The notes under the pieces were generated by a model. The model was not told where the DNA came from, did not search any database, and saw only the letters and a program-made list of their open reading frames with translations. The translations under genes were made by a program, and so were the position numbers. A DNA stretch of 64,000 nt from Viscum album (lineage: Eukaryota; Streptophyta; Magnoliopsida; Santalales; Viscaceae): NCBI GenBank assembly GCA_963277665.1, contig OY728130.1, forward strand, positions 1,365,910,393 to 1,365,974,392, given 5' to 3'. Every line of letters starts with the position of its first letter. Position 1 is the first letter of the stretch. This document shows positions 11,491-24,220 of the stretch, one piece after another.

Positions 11491-12475
11491 TAAATATTTT
11501 TTTGTTAATATTAAATTGATGAGAAAAGAATAGGAAGAAATGTCAACAACAACATGGAATCCAAAAGGTTTCATTTATTGACAATAAAAATGGGAGGAAT
11601 CTCCACAGTCTACAGTCTCTCCCATAAATCCCCAAATATGGGGGGTAGGATAAAGTTAGAATAATCAAAATAGTATTCACTCAGAATACCCCCTCGAGCT
11701 CTACTATCCAATGCTCTAGAGTATCTATAGATTAGCACAAATGATCAATTTATTTAGTTTCCACATCTACACCATGTTTTATTGCCTCTTCCCTGCTAGT
11801 AGCATCAAATATAGACTTTTCTGCCACATTGATAAGATTATGTTGCTCTATCATTGTTTTCTCTACAAAATTGAGCATTTATTATAGGTGATACAATTCA
11901 TGTTATAGGTTTTCTATCTCATAACTCCCATCAATGACTAAATTTTTATGAGATTTTACTTCTATTGTACACATGGATGCTTCATTCAAGTCCTCATTGT
12001 GATGTTGAATGTCTGAATTTTATGCTTCCACCATAGATACTCTTAGCTAAATGAACCTTTTTTTTCTCCCTCATGGTGACCACATTTTTCACACTAGTAT
12101 GGAGTTATTGATAATATAACTCACTATAATTATAGCAGATCCCCCACCTACTGGAACTTCTTTCACAGGAACCCCATACATTGTTACCAAATCCATTGGC
12201 ACCCTCCTTATTGATGGTGTTGGATCAAAGTGCCTCATTTGCTTCTAAGACATCTAGAGAGTTGTGGGTCTTCTGTAAGATGTTTTTTTGTCTGGAATAT
12301 AACTTTTTGATGATGCCAGAGCCCCTGTGTCCTCCTCCTCATCCACTATTAGAAGATCTATGTGCTTTATCACCAATGGAGCCAACTGACCATTCAGGTA
12401 TGATCGGACCAAGGTATCGACATAACCCTTGGAGAGGCCAAAACCCACACCAAGGTATCTAATATCCATTTTCAT
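11491..12475 (-). other. Unrecognised coding-like segment in E2
   Basis: On the minus strand, 12475-12254 is open for 73 aa (begins MKMDIRYLGVGFGLSKGYVD). After a stop, the same reading continues with PTPSIRRVPMDLVTMYGV and PVGGGSAII near 12215-12120, then breaks up. It sits where the DUF4216 exon should be in a family member, directly next to the truncated Tnp2 gene. I do not recognise the protein. It may be a captured gene fragment or a diverged part of the second CACTA gene. Confidence 0.35.
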
Positions 12476-12479
12476 CCCT

Positions 12480-15007
12480 AGATTTATTCAAATTCCTAAT
12501 AATTTCTTTGTGGGTGTGAACATATGGGTCAATGTCGAAACTGTTATGCAAAACGTAAAGGTGGGCCTACTCCCGATCTGTAATATTTATTGTGAAAACC
12601 TCTATTCTAGAAATTCCTTCACCGTCAAGCCACCCAGTGTGATGAGATTTTATTAGGACAATGTTTTCCACACCAGACAGGTATTCGGTACATAATTCAA
12701 CAGCTTCCTCAACAATATATTTCTCTGCAATACAACTCTCTGGATGACTTCAATTTTTGACATACCCTTTCAAAATCTTCATATACCGTTAATGGTGTAC
12801 ATCCATCTATAATGTATAGGACCACATAGTTTAATATCTCTCACCAAATGAACCATCAAATGAACCATCATATCAAAGAATGTCGGTGGGAAGAACATTT
12901 CTGATTCACATAATATGATGACAATTTCTCTTTCCATAGTTGGAAATTTTGTCGGGTCTATAACTTTTCTACATATATATTTGAAGAAGAAATAGATATT
13001 CGTTAATGTATTGAGAACATTCTTGGGAAAAATGAAACATAAAGATATAGGAATTAGATCTTTCATCAAAACATGGAAATAATGTGATTTCAGACCCTTT
13101 AACTTTAAATCTCTCATTGACACAATGTTCTTGATATTTGATGAATACCCCTATAGAACCTTTATGTCATTCAATAAGTTTTAAAACTGATATCTCTTCT
13201 GCTTGGAAAGTGTGTAAGCATCAGGAGAAAGAAATATTCGTTTTCCACCCTTTACTGGTACCAACTCTTCTCGTATTCCCATCTCAACCATGTACAATCT
13301 AGCCTTAATTACATCCTTTGTTTTGATGAGTGAATTTAGAAATGTGCAGATGACACTATCACATACATTTTTTTCAACATGCATAACATCAAGAAAATTT
13401 CTAACAAATAAACAATTCTAATATGGTAATTCAAAAAAAATTGATCTCTTTTTCCAACCGGTTTTCGTAAGGTTTTTCAAGAACGGTTTACCAAAAGTAG
13501 TGTCCACATATTTTACTTTGTCAAAAAATTGATCACTTGTTAGTCGATATGGTGTGATACATTCTTCTGAAATTCCATCAAATGATGTCGTACAAGATTG
13601 GTACTTATGTCGTCGGGGTAGAAATATGCGATGTCCTAGAAACACAGCTTTCGATTAATGTTTCAACCTAATTGATTGTGTATCTTGTTTGCAAATGGGA
13701 CACCCTTGAGTTCCTTTAATGTTATATCCTGAAAAATTTCCATAAGAAGAAAAGTCATTTATCTTCCCGTACAACATGGCTCTCAAAGTGAAATCTTCAT
13801 TTTTGTAAGCATCATACAGCGTAACACCTGAATCCCATAGTAATTTCAAATCCTCAATCAATGGAGCCAAATAAACATCAATATCATTACCCAATTGTTT
13901 TGGTCCTGATATAAGCATAGATAACATGATGTATTTTTATTTCATGCATAACCACAATGGTAAGTTATAATTTACCAACATAATCTTCCATGTACTATGA
14001 CTTCTTCTTTAAAAACCAAAAGGATTCACTCCATCTATAGATAACGAAAGACAAAGGTTTCTCAACTCGTTTCCAAATTCTGAATACTCATGATCAATTC
14101 TCTTCCACTGAGGAGAGTCTATTAGGTGACATAGTTTCCCATATTTAATTCTTATATCTGTATGTCATGTTAATTGTCCTGCAGTCTCCTCACTTCCATA
14201 TAGGTGCCTAAACCTTCGAATGATTGGAAAGTACCATACAAATTTCATAGGACTTGATTCGTCTTTCTTGTATCGAGAAGCATCACACTTTTTGAATTCT
14301 TTAAGTGATTTTTGGTCCTTGTGAAACAATATAAAGTCATTGAGGTAGGCGTGTATTCTTTCAGAGATCATACCCATCGAGCGTAGAATTCATTTGGCAT
14401 CGTATGTTCTATTCGGAAGCTCATTATCTTCTGGAAACATGTCATTCGGGAGAGCAAGTAGTTCCATAAAACTGGCATCACTCCACCCATTGCCTAATTT
14501 CAAATTATACAGCTTTAGTACGGCTGAGAATATTGTATATTTAGTGCAACTAACATACAATGGCATCTTTGCACAACTCTTTAACTTCTCAAACAATTTT
14601 GGGAAATCATGAATTTCATCTTCCACTATCCTTGTCATTTCCTCAATACAATATTCATCAGCATTCAAATCTCTAATAACATCCTCTATACGATCATCTT
14701 CATTTTTCATGCTTGAAATCATATCAGATGATCCATAAAACACAGTGCTATCACAGCCACTACCTGCATTCATTTTTCCCCCATGTTTATTCCAACATGT
14801 ATTACTTCGATCTGTTCCATGACAAATCAAGTGTTTTTTCAACTCCTCTAGACTAATTTGTCTTGAATAACAATAATGTAAACACATAAAAAGGATGTTA
14901 GAAGGGTCATATGCATGATCTTTTGCAAAATTGATAAACTCTTTCATGCCATTTTCATACTCTTTTGTCAATCGATTGGCATTAATCCATTATTTATTAA
15001 TATTCAT
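12480..15007 (-). pseudogene. Tnp2-type transposase of E2 (3'-truncated, broken)
   Basis: Same gene as at 20858-24220, on the same strand. From the start near 15007: a transposase-associated region (NANRLTKEYENGMKEFINFA, then HGTDRSNTCWNKHGG); the tnp2 core with DASRYKKDE, FVWYFPIIRRFRHLY (14377-14165), DVYLAPLIEDLKLLWDSGV and GTQGCPICK (13927-13655), KKRSIFFELPY (13645-13418) and MHVEKNVCD (13384-13181); and DUF4218 from 13123 to 12780 (LKGLKSHYFHVLMKDLIPI). Homology with E3 continues to about 12480 and stops abruptly, so the DUF4216 region is missing. Frameshifts and stops separate the blocks; the conserved start has a TAA in place of a sense codon. Not functional. Confidence 0.85.
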
Positions 15008-18000
15008 CCTATTTGATGCAGTAATATTAATATTTAACAAAATAATTACACAAAATGTGTTCAACTAGGTTCATCATCCAACTATAATCAATGGAAATAG
15101 ATGTGGTAAACAATATCCTTACCTCTCCATGCATTACTCAGGACCAAATTAGATCACACCCATCTTTCCAACCACCTGATCAATGGAACTGGCTATGAGA
15201 AGCCCTTGAACTAGAATGTTTTAGTATCCCACATGTGATCTATATGCATTGTTGTAAACCGTCTTTTTAGTGTTTCTCTAGAAACATTATGTCTCTAGTC
15301 AAGAACTATAGTACTAAACTAATAGATGGTATGATTTTCAATAGATTGCTTGTGGGTGGAGGGATTCATTACATGTGTTGTTATGGTTATTTGACTAGGG
15401 TGTCTATAAAGTGTCTCATAGATTCCTCGAGTGAAGTGGTTTTCTAAGATTCAGTGGAATTGAACTAGTAACAATGTGGTGGTTCCATTGAAATGGGTAA
15501 AGTTTGGATTTATATTCAATGGTGTAAGAACTACAACATGGAAAAAAATGGCACACCAATCATGCCAACAACCACAATACCATTCAGACTCACAATCGTT
15601 CTCACAATAACAACACCATACAAACCAGACAATCACAATTTCAGATTTTACAAAGCATCCCTTATTCAATTCCATTTATTAATTCAAGGGTTATCATAGA
15701 AGTTTTATCATCCTGGGGAATTCATTCATTAGTCAAGTATACGTAAATTACCAATTTTTATATTTAAATGTTCAACAAGAACTAACCAACATGCAATTCA
15801 TTTAGTGCGAAAACAAGGACCACCAATGGCCATGATTTTTAGTGGGGCGTTTATCCCATACATTTCACAACATAGCCATCAATATCAAATAGTAATAAGA
15901 GGGGAACAAGAGGAAAACAATGAGTAAGAGGAGAAAACTCACTGTGAAGGCGTCGTTCAACACGCGGAAGAGGTCTGTTCGCGGTAGAGGAGTGGCACGT
16001 GGCAGAGGATATTTCCAACTAAAAAGAAAACATAAAATGAGAACTCCCATGTTAAACAATTTTATTAGTAAATAGTGGGATTTTATTTTCCATTTATGAT
16101 ATATGCTTTCTATTTATTTATTTTTTGTGTATCCACTATTTTCTAGATTTTCAACTTATGAATGGGACATGTCTGCTTTTGAGGAGAAATATCATTTTTA
16201 ATTTACTCTAATTTAGGGGTAAAATATTCCACATTAATTGTATTTTTTTAGGGGATCGTTGCTATCCCATATGGATCATGAACTCCTCTTAGGTAAGTGG
16301 AAATTCATGTCAGTTGTTGCTTATGATACCAGCCTAGGCCGTATCATTACATTTCCAATTGTAATTGAGCCATGTCCATTTAAATATAGGATGTGGGGGG
16401 GGGTAGACACTAATATATTGAAAGAATAAGAGAGGTAAAAATTATCCTAGGATCTCCAATACAAGTGATGAAAGATTAAACATACACCAGGTGAGGGAGA
16501 ACCACCCAAGTGGATAGGAGGGGGAGGGCGGCATAGTGTGGAGGGGTTCTGGACGAGAAAATGGGAAAATCCAGTAAAACATAAATGGTTCAAAGGGGAA
16601 GGGGTGGGCTGTCTAAGGGGGGTGTAGGGGGTGTGGGGGAGGGGTGTGGGTTTTCTAAGGAGTGGGTGGGTTTTCCACTATGAAACGACCATTATGTATC
16701 CTAAAGAGTGAATTATGAGAGGGTAAAATTATGGGGAAGAGAGTTTTGGGTGATGGGGTCGAGTGGATAATAAGGAATAAGGTAGCCTCATTAAAAATAC
16801 TAAAAAAATCTCTTTTGATTTCAATAATAGGGTACATTATAGTGTAACCTAAGGGTCTATTGCATAGTGCACCCTATGATGTCACATTGTTGAATTACCA
16901 CAAGTTATACACTACAACACTCATCCCCAAGGCAGAACCATTAAATCTTGATCATGAATTTTTATGTGACTATATTCCTCATGGAATAACATCTACCCCC
17001 CAAAAACAGTATGGAGGGAAAAACATAGCCAACCTCCCACATGATCCAAACCATTAACATAAGGTTGGTCCCATGGATAAAATCATATACATAAAGGAGG
17101 ACCTAAAGAGGAATAACCAATATAACCTCTAACACAATCTAAATCACTAATATAAGGTATTCTGCATGGCTAATAAGATATACTATAAGTGGATTGTGAG
17201 AAGGTCATAATAGAGCCAACTTACTGCCTGAGAAGGACTACCAATGTAAGACAGATCCCTTGGCTAAATGAACATACATAAAGAAGATCCTAGGGAGGGT
17301 ATAACATAGTTAACCTTCAACACAATCCAAACCACTAAAATAATTTATGTCTTGTGGAAGATCGCATATACTCCATGATGTATAGCCAAACATAAACTTT
17401 AAAAAATTGAAAGAATGTTTGGTGGAGTATCTCTGCATTGCAATCCCAAGGTCTCTATGCCTCATTCTAATCATAGATATATAATAACGATTAATATATA
17501 ATAAAAAAGTATAGAATATAAGCTTCATCCTAGATCTTAGCTAGCCAATGATTGATACTTAGCATCGAGCAAGAGGTTATTACATAAGAAGCTCATACAT
17601 GACCCATCCTAAGCAGCCTCACTAAACGTATCCATCATTAGCATATCCTATAGTTAAAAAAATATATCATGATGATCCCAATACCTATAGCTAACAATAT
17701 ATCAATAAAAAATTCCTTTATTCATATTTATTTACCAACCTACACCACCCCATGTGTGGATTTACCTACCCTTAAGGTCATAAGGAATCCACATTATCAT
17801 TTCCACTGATATCATAATCAACCCCTTTCCATGTATTGTACCTATAAGGGTTCTAAGAGAGATGTCACAATTTCATATAGCCATGAAAAATATGTTCTGT
17901 GGGATAATCAATAAAAACCATGTACTCAACATGATATAAGATTTAAAATAATCCTTGATATATCTCACAAAACAACCTACCCACTGGTTATTCCATCACT

Positions 18001-18363
18001 AGTACCCACCAAGGCATCCCCCCAATCACATTATGCAGTACTACCACAAAGGCCCACAACTCAGTATATCCAAATATCTAGTAAAGGAATGGTCTTTACC
18101 AATAAATTTAACATCACTATCACTCTACCCCAATTAAAAATCCATATAAATACCATTTCCATGTGATTACACTAATTCTTCCCTCATAGAAACCTCCACC
18201 CATGACCCTTACAACATGATTGATCATAATTTCATTCATAAAATTTCAACCTAGGCTATTAGTAATTAATAACATGAACCAATACCACTATAGGGTCCAT
18301 TAGACCTGACTCTACACACCAATTGTCTTTCTAATGAAGAAGAGTAAAAATTCATTACATAAG
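15008..18363. other. E2 leader/intron region, no gene seen
   Basis: Non-coding region between the Tnp2 start and the GC-rich leader. The stretch at 15300-15350 closely matches 25335-25385 of E3 (both contain GTACTAAACTAATAGATGGT), showing shared non-coding sequence. A short GC-rich stretch at 15940-16020 and a G-rich stretch at 16500-16680 (many GGGTGGG and GGGGTGTGGG runs) stand out. 16850-18340 is AC-rich without recognisable coding. Confidence 0.55.
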
Positions 18364-18790
18364 AGACTCACCGAGGGGAATCTATGCACTGTATAGGAGG
18401 TTGTCGGGATGGTCATCGGATGAGGAGGGTGCGTCGGAGCAGGTCATGTGGACAAGGGGACCGTGCAAGGAAGAGGAGGAGAAGGAGGCGGAGGGGGAGA
18501 AGGAGGAGGCGGTCGTGGCAGAGGAGGATGATTCGGTGGTTGGAGGAGGAGGAGGAGGCAGCGGCGATGGCGGTGGAGGAGAAACAGGGTCGCAATGGAG
18601 GAGTGATCATGGTGTATGAGGAGGAGAAGGCAGCAGTGATAGAGCAGGAGGAGGAAGGTCACAACAGAGGAGGAGGAAAAGGCAGTGGTGGTAGAGGAGG
18701 GGGGTCGCAGTGGAGGAGAGGTCGATAGTGTAGGGTTCGGCTTCCGTGAAGTCTTGAATGGGTGCGAGGGAGGAGGGGCATGTTAGGATT
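18364..18790 (-). other. GC-rich, purine-biased leader exon of E2
   Basis: The plus strand is GGAGGAGGAGG-like, so the minus-strand transcript would begin with a long CT-rich, CCTCCTCC leader. It lies directly downstream (minus strand) of a TATA box and upstream of the Tnp2 gene. The same arrangement occurs at 27415-27822. Long open frames here come from the biased composition and are not taken as proteins. Confidence 0.5.
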
Positions 18791-18800
18791 ATTTTATAAA
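18791..18800 (-). promoter_or_regulatory. TATA box of the E2 transposase promoter
   Basis: The minus strand reads TTTATAAAAT between the subterminal repeats and the CT-rich leader. The corresponding place in E3 has TATAAATA (27823-27830). Confidence 0.5.
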
Positions 18801-18995
18801 AAGCACTGGAACCTTTATCAGCACTAGTTAAAAGCACTGAAAAAGGTATGTTTTATCAGTTCTAAAATAAAAGCGCTGATAAAACACCTATTTATCAGAG
18901 CTAAAATTATAGCACTGATAAATACTTATTTTATCAGTCCTTTTTAGGGATGATAAATATATTCCTTTATCAGTGCTAAAAAAGCGTCGATAAAG
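18801..18995. repeat. Internal block of subterminal repeats in E2
   Basis: Ten or so copies of TTTATCAGTGCTAAAA / AGCGCTGATAAA in both orientations, immediately upstream of the TATA box. Confidence 0.8.
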
Positions 18996-19785
18996 GTATA
19001 ATTTTAATAATTTATTTATATTCTTATCTATTTATTTAAAATGATATATAGGATAAATATATATTTATTTATTAATAATTATAACTATAAATATTATATA
19101 TTTATAAATATTGGTATATAATTGTTAATATATTTATATTAATAAAATTATAATTACAAATGTATTTGAAAAGTATTTATATATATCATTAAAAATATAA
19201 TAAAATATATTTATTATTTAAATATATTTAATGTAATTTTATAAGTACATTTTTTAGAACATATATAGTTCATATGGGTAAAATTAAGAATTAATCAATA
19301 TACCACATCATGTAATGTACAAATGAATATTCATGCAGATGATACATAACATATACGCATATATTTGTTGACCAAATTCATTGGAAAATACATATATATT
19401 CAATAATTGTAATTATAAATAGATATATTAAAAATTATTATATATTTATAAATAAAATAAATATATTAAATATAACAAATATAATAAATACAATGAATTA
19501 ATCTAATAAATCTAATAAATCTCTAATAAATCTAATAAATCTAATAAATATATTTATTATTTAATGTAATTTATTATAATTATTTAACTATATGTATATA
19601 TATATTTAATTATAATCTTAGAAATAATTTTTTCAATTAAAAAATTATATATATATTTCTGAATTATTAAAAAATATATATTAATTATAAACATTTGTTT
19701 TTTATTCAATGTATTCAAATAAACATTATTTTTGAATATAAATATAATAATTTTATATAAATTAATAATAAAAACTTTTATCAGC
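18996..19785. repeat. AT-rich region in E2 right arm
   Basis: Nearly pure A/T with short TCTAATAAA repeats (19500-19550). It matches 30330-30610 of E3 and part of 29160-29440. No gene. Confidence 0.7.
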
Positions 19786-19884
19786 ACTTTTAGCTAGCGC
19801 TGATAAAGGCCCACCCCTTTATCAGCGCTTTCTGCTTAGGACTAATAAAGGGCAGCATTTCTCTTGCCCTGTCTTGTGGTAGTG
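19786..19884. repeat. Right terminal repeats of E2
   Basis: TTTATCAGCACTTTTAGC, GCGCTGATAAAGG and TTTATCAGCGCTTT copies, ending in CTTGTGGTAGTG at 19884. Confidence 0.85.
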
Positions 19885-19887
19885 TAT

Positions 19888-20790
19888 TAAATAAATAAAT
19901 AATTTTCAATCAAAGTGATGGATACACATATCGTAAAACAACATATTACTATCCATAATGTACCTGAAAAGACACATCTGTACGAAGACCAGTAAATGCA
20001 TCCCACACTTCTTGGGTTACCAGGTGTGCATAGATAAGCAGTGGGTGTGGGTTTATTTTCCCTTTAGCATCTTTAAGATGATTTCTTATTATAATTGTGT
20101 GAAATCCGCTGTGAATCCTTCCAGCAAGCATTAATACATATTTATTTTGGGATTCGTCTACTATAAATGCACTCTACAGTGGATGATGAAGAGTAATTCA
20201 ATGTTTCATTATTTTAATCTTTAGTAAAATAAAGAAATGATATCATAATGTTACCATAATCTCTTCCCACATCAGTGTATTAAGCCTGGCCACAACATGG
20301 TTTTAAAAATATACATCAATCATCATGCATTATTGAGTGATGATTCGAATATAACTATTAAACATGGACTTGTTGGGGTTAACATGTTGGCCTTGTGCAC
20401 TCTATCTAACTTCGAATTTTATACCTTTGACTTTCACCTTAATGATTTTTGTTAACACCGTCAAACTACATCACTCTTATTTTTTTTGCATCATTGGTCC
20501 TTTGTCGCCTACTATTTCCCTAGAATCAACATTTTTAATATTTTCCTCTAGAGTGGTAGCATTAGTATGTGCATATGGTTGTTGTACATCTGCATTGGGA
20601 GTAGTAGCAGGATGAGAAACATGTTGTTCCTTAGGAATGGGATCACCAGCACATATAGAAGGTCGTTCCTCTATACTGTGAGTAGAAGTAGGTTAAGAGA
20701 CTTGTTGTTTCTTGGGATTGGGAGCCCCAGCACATGCAGAAGTCACTATCTTCATAATTGGTTTAACATTTAATTTAGAATACATAAATG
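19888..20790 (-). pseudogene. E3 second gene, 5' half
   Basis: Minus-strand coding pieces. About 20790-20400 is a Ser/Thr/Pro/Gln-rich hinge (PNPKKQQVS, ERPSICAGDPIPKEQHVS) with stops. 20131-19949 is open for 60 aa and contains NPHPLLIYAHLVTQEVWDAF, the conserved segment of plant En/Spm transposase_24 proteins, and ends at a good splice donor (CAG|GTACAT). The next exon of the same protein is at 10438-10344, beyond the E2 insertion. Role inferred from family: DNA-binding second protein of the CACTA element. Confidence 0.65.
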
Positions 20791-20857
20791 AATTATCAAA
20801 TAGATAATAACATTAGGTAACACGATGTGTATTATAAAAAAAAATATAACCTGATTA

Positions 20858-23800
20858 TTGAACTCCATTTTTATTTTTTAAAGGTGGAATGAATTTGACC
20901 CCTCTATAGATGATTGAAATCCCTTCACTATAGTCTCCTTTTACATACAAAATGTCATCTACATTAGGACCTCTAGGAAATTATTGTGATTCCCTAATGA
21001 AAGGGTCATCCTTGGTTGAATTTTCATCTAACCCTTCAGTAGTTTTGGTCGATAACAAAATAATTGATCACTTTTTATTTGAGGGATCTAAAACATAAAA
21101 TACTTATAGTACTTGTGATTCCATTATAAATGGTTTGTCTTTGTACCCTTCCATATTGAAATCACTTTTATAAATCCCAATTAATCTATTTTAACAACAC
21201 TCCTATTATCAACCCACTTTCATTAAAAAATCTACACTTGGAATGTTGTATAATCCAACTCCCATATTTTTTTGATGATGCTAAAGTATGACATATTCAC
21301 GTAAATTGGATTTCTATCCTTAGTACTAGAAACATGCATCACTTCATCCATGAGTGCAACTCCATTATTTTTCATGGTACTGTCTTCATCGTTTTCATTT
21401 GTATATAATGCATAACCATTAATTACATAACCATTTTAATATAATACATACACACTTGGTCCTCTAGCTATCCATCGAATTCATTCTAAAAATGAATCTA
21501 GATTTTCATCTGACTCCTTTAAAATATAGTTCTGAAACCATCCTATAAACTATTGATTATGCATAATTGATATCCACATTTCATCCCTTAATGGATTCAA
21601 ATTCAAAATAATTTCTTTGCGGGTTTCAAAATATGGGGAAACCTCAAAACTATTATAAAAAACATAAAGGTGGGCCTACTCCCAATCTGTAATATTAATT
21701 ATGACAACAACTCTTCCAGAAATTCCTTCACCTACAAGCCTCCCAATGTGATGAGATTTCGGTAGACCAATGATTTTCACACCAGACGTGTATTCGGTAC
21801 AGAATTCAATGACTTCCTCAAAAATATATCACTCTACAATACAACCCTCTGGCCAACTTCAATTTTAACATATCCTTTCAAAATATTCATATACCATTCA
21901 ATGGGGTACATCTATTTATAGTGTAAAGGACCACATAGTTTAATATCTCTCACCAAGTGAACCATCAAATAAACCATCATATCAAAGAATGTTGGTGGGA
22001 AGAACATTTTCAATTCACATAATATGATGGAATCTTCTCTTTACATAGTCGGTAATTTCTCCAGGTCTATAACTTTTCTACTTATAGCTTTGAAGAATAA
22101 ACAGATCTTGGTTAATGTATAATGGACATTCTTGGGGAAAATGAAATATAAAGCTATAGGCATTAGATATTGAATCAAAACATCGAATTCATGTGATTTC
22201 AGACCCTTTAACTTTAAATCAGTCATTGACATGATGTTCTTGATATTCAATGAATACCCTTATAGAACCTTTACATAATTCAAGAAGTTATAAAACTGAT
22301 ATCTCTCTTGCCTGGAAAGAGTGTAAGCAGTTGGAGGAAGTAAAGTTTATTTTCACCCTTAACTAGAACCAACTCTTCTCGTATTCCCATGTCAACCAAG
22401 TATAACCTAGCCTTAATTCCATCTTTTGTTTTGCTGGGTTTGATTTAGAAATGTGTCAATGATACTATCAAATATATTTTTTTTAACATGCATAACATCA
22501 AGAAAATGTTTGATGTATAGACAATTCCAGTATGGTAATTAAAAAAACTGATCTCTTTTTCCAACCGATTATCATAAGGTTTTTAAAAAATGGTTTACCA
22601 AAAGTAGTGTCCACATATTTTACTTTCTCAAATAGTTTATCATGCCACTAGGCCTTGGGCCTTCAGGCTATGTAATGGGTCTCCCTCTACCCAGTCAAAA
22701 AGAGGCTTTTCTTTAATAATAAAATGAGGATTCAGCCCCAACCTTTTAAAAAAACCTATTAGTGGAGATAGTACTATACATTCTTATAAACTTCCATAGA
22801 ATGATGTTATCCAATATTGGTACTTATACCGTCGGGGTAGAAATCTATAATTTCCTAAAAACATTATTTTCGATGAATGTTTCAACCTAATTTATTATGT
22901 ACCTTATTCGCATATGGGATACCCTTGAGTTCCTTTAATGCTACATCCTATAAAATTTCCATAAAAAGGAAAGTCATTTATCATCCCATACAACATGGAT
23001 CTCAATGTGAAATCTTCATTTCTGTAAGCATTATACAATGTAACACTAGAATCTCACAATAATTTCAAATCTTCAATCAATGGAGCCAAATAAACATCAA
23101 TATCATTACCCATTTGTTTTTATCCTCATATAATCATAGATAACATGATGTATTTTCCTTTCATGCATAACCATAGTGGAAAGTTATAATTTACCAACAT
23201 AACCATCCATGTACTATAAGTGTTTCTTTGAAAACCAAAAGGATTCACTCCATATGTATATAATTCAAGATGAATGTTTCTCGGCTCATTTACAAATTCA
23301 TGATACTAATGATCAATTATCTTACACTGAGGAGAATCTTCCAGGTGATGTATTTTCCCATATTTATTTCTTGTATATGCATGCCATGTTAATTTCCATG
23401 CATTCTCCTCTCTTATATATAGGCACCTAAACCTTGGAATGATTAGAATGTACCATACAACTTTCATAGGACCATATTCATCTTTCTTTTATCAAAAATA
23501 ACCACACTTTGGGCATTATCTAAGTGATTTTTGGTCCTTGAGAAATAGTATACAATCATTCCGGCATGCACGTATTCTTTTAGAGATCATACCCATCAAG
23601 TGTAACATTCGTTTGGCAACGTATGTTTGGCTCGAGATCTCATTATCTTTTGGGATCATGTCATTCAATAGAGAAAGTGATTCTGTAAAATTGGCATCAC
23701 TCCATCTATTACCTGCTTTCAAATTATATAGCATCAGTACGGATGACAATGCTGTATATTTAGTGTAACCACCATACAATGTCATCTTTTCACAACTCTT

Positions 23801-24220
23801 TAACTTCTCAAACAATTTGGGGAAATCGTGAAGTTCATATTCAACTATCCTTATCATCTCCTCAATACGATCTTTGTCATCATTTGCATCTTTAATGACA
23901 TACTCGATACAATATTCTTTATTGTCCACACTTGTAATAATATTATATAATCCATAAAATGCAATGTTATCCCAACCACTAGAAACATTTTCTTTTTCCC
24001 CATGTTTATTCCAACATTTATAACTTCAATCTATTCCATTATAGATCAAGTGTTCTTCCAACTCCTCTGGACTAATTTTTCTTTAATAACAACAATGTAA
24101 ACATAGACAAAGGATTTAAGAAGGGTCATATGCATGATCTTTTGCAAATTTGACGAACTCTTTCACTCTATATTCATACTATTTTGTCAGATAATTGGCA
24201 TTCATCCATTCTTTATTCAT
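20858..24220 (-). pseudogene. Tnp2-type transposase of E3 (broken)
   Basis: Start at the ATG ending at 24220 (MNKEWMNANYLTK). In order: transposase-associated region to about 23950; an acidic segment at 23929-23516 ending in the MGMISKRIRACRNDCILF motif; the tnp2 core from 23500 to about 22300 (degenerate, interrupted by a small insertion near 22644-22750); DUF4218 at 22250-21840 (LKGLKSHEFDVLIQYLMPIA); and DUF4216 at about 21340-21060 with MHVSSTKDRNP, IKKIWELDYTTF and EGYKDKPFIMESQ. It ends near 20858. It keeps the DUF4216 part that E2 has lost. Many stops and frameshifts make it non-functional. Confidence 0.85.
22644..22750 (-). mobile_element. Small non-LTR-like (SINE/LINE 3' end) insertion in the E3 transposase
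   Basis: About 105 bp present in E3 but absent at the matching place in E2 (near 13535). It starts CCACTAGGCCTTGGGCC and ends with CCCCAACCTTTTAAAAAAA. Read on the minus strand, its CTTTATTA-rich, CTGGGT and ACCCATTACA segments match the edge of the larger insertion at 29452. A precise target duplication could not be fixed. Confidence 0.5.

Larger units (their letters stand above)
10439..19884 (-). mobile_element. CACTA transposon E2, inserted in the E3 second gene
   Basis: The right end is at 19884: the reverse complement starts CACTACCACAAG. The left end at 10439 reads AACTACTACAAA, the same 12-mer with the first base and two others changed. A TAT triplet flanks both sides (10436-10438 and 19885-19887), the 3-bp duplication expected for CACTA. 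Both ends carry TTTATCAGCGCT-type subterminal repeats. Inside are a truncated minus-strand Tnp2 gene and a GC-rich leader close to those of E3, so E2 and E3 belong to the same family. Confidence 0.85.

Noticed and set aside
18384..18728. Arg/Gly/Glu-rich open frames in the GC-rich block
   Set aside because: They come from a GGA/GGAGG repeat and lie on the strand opposite to the element's genes; treated as the leader exon.
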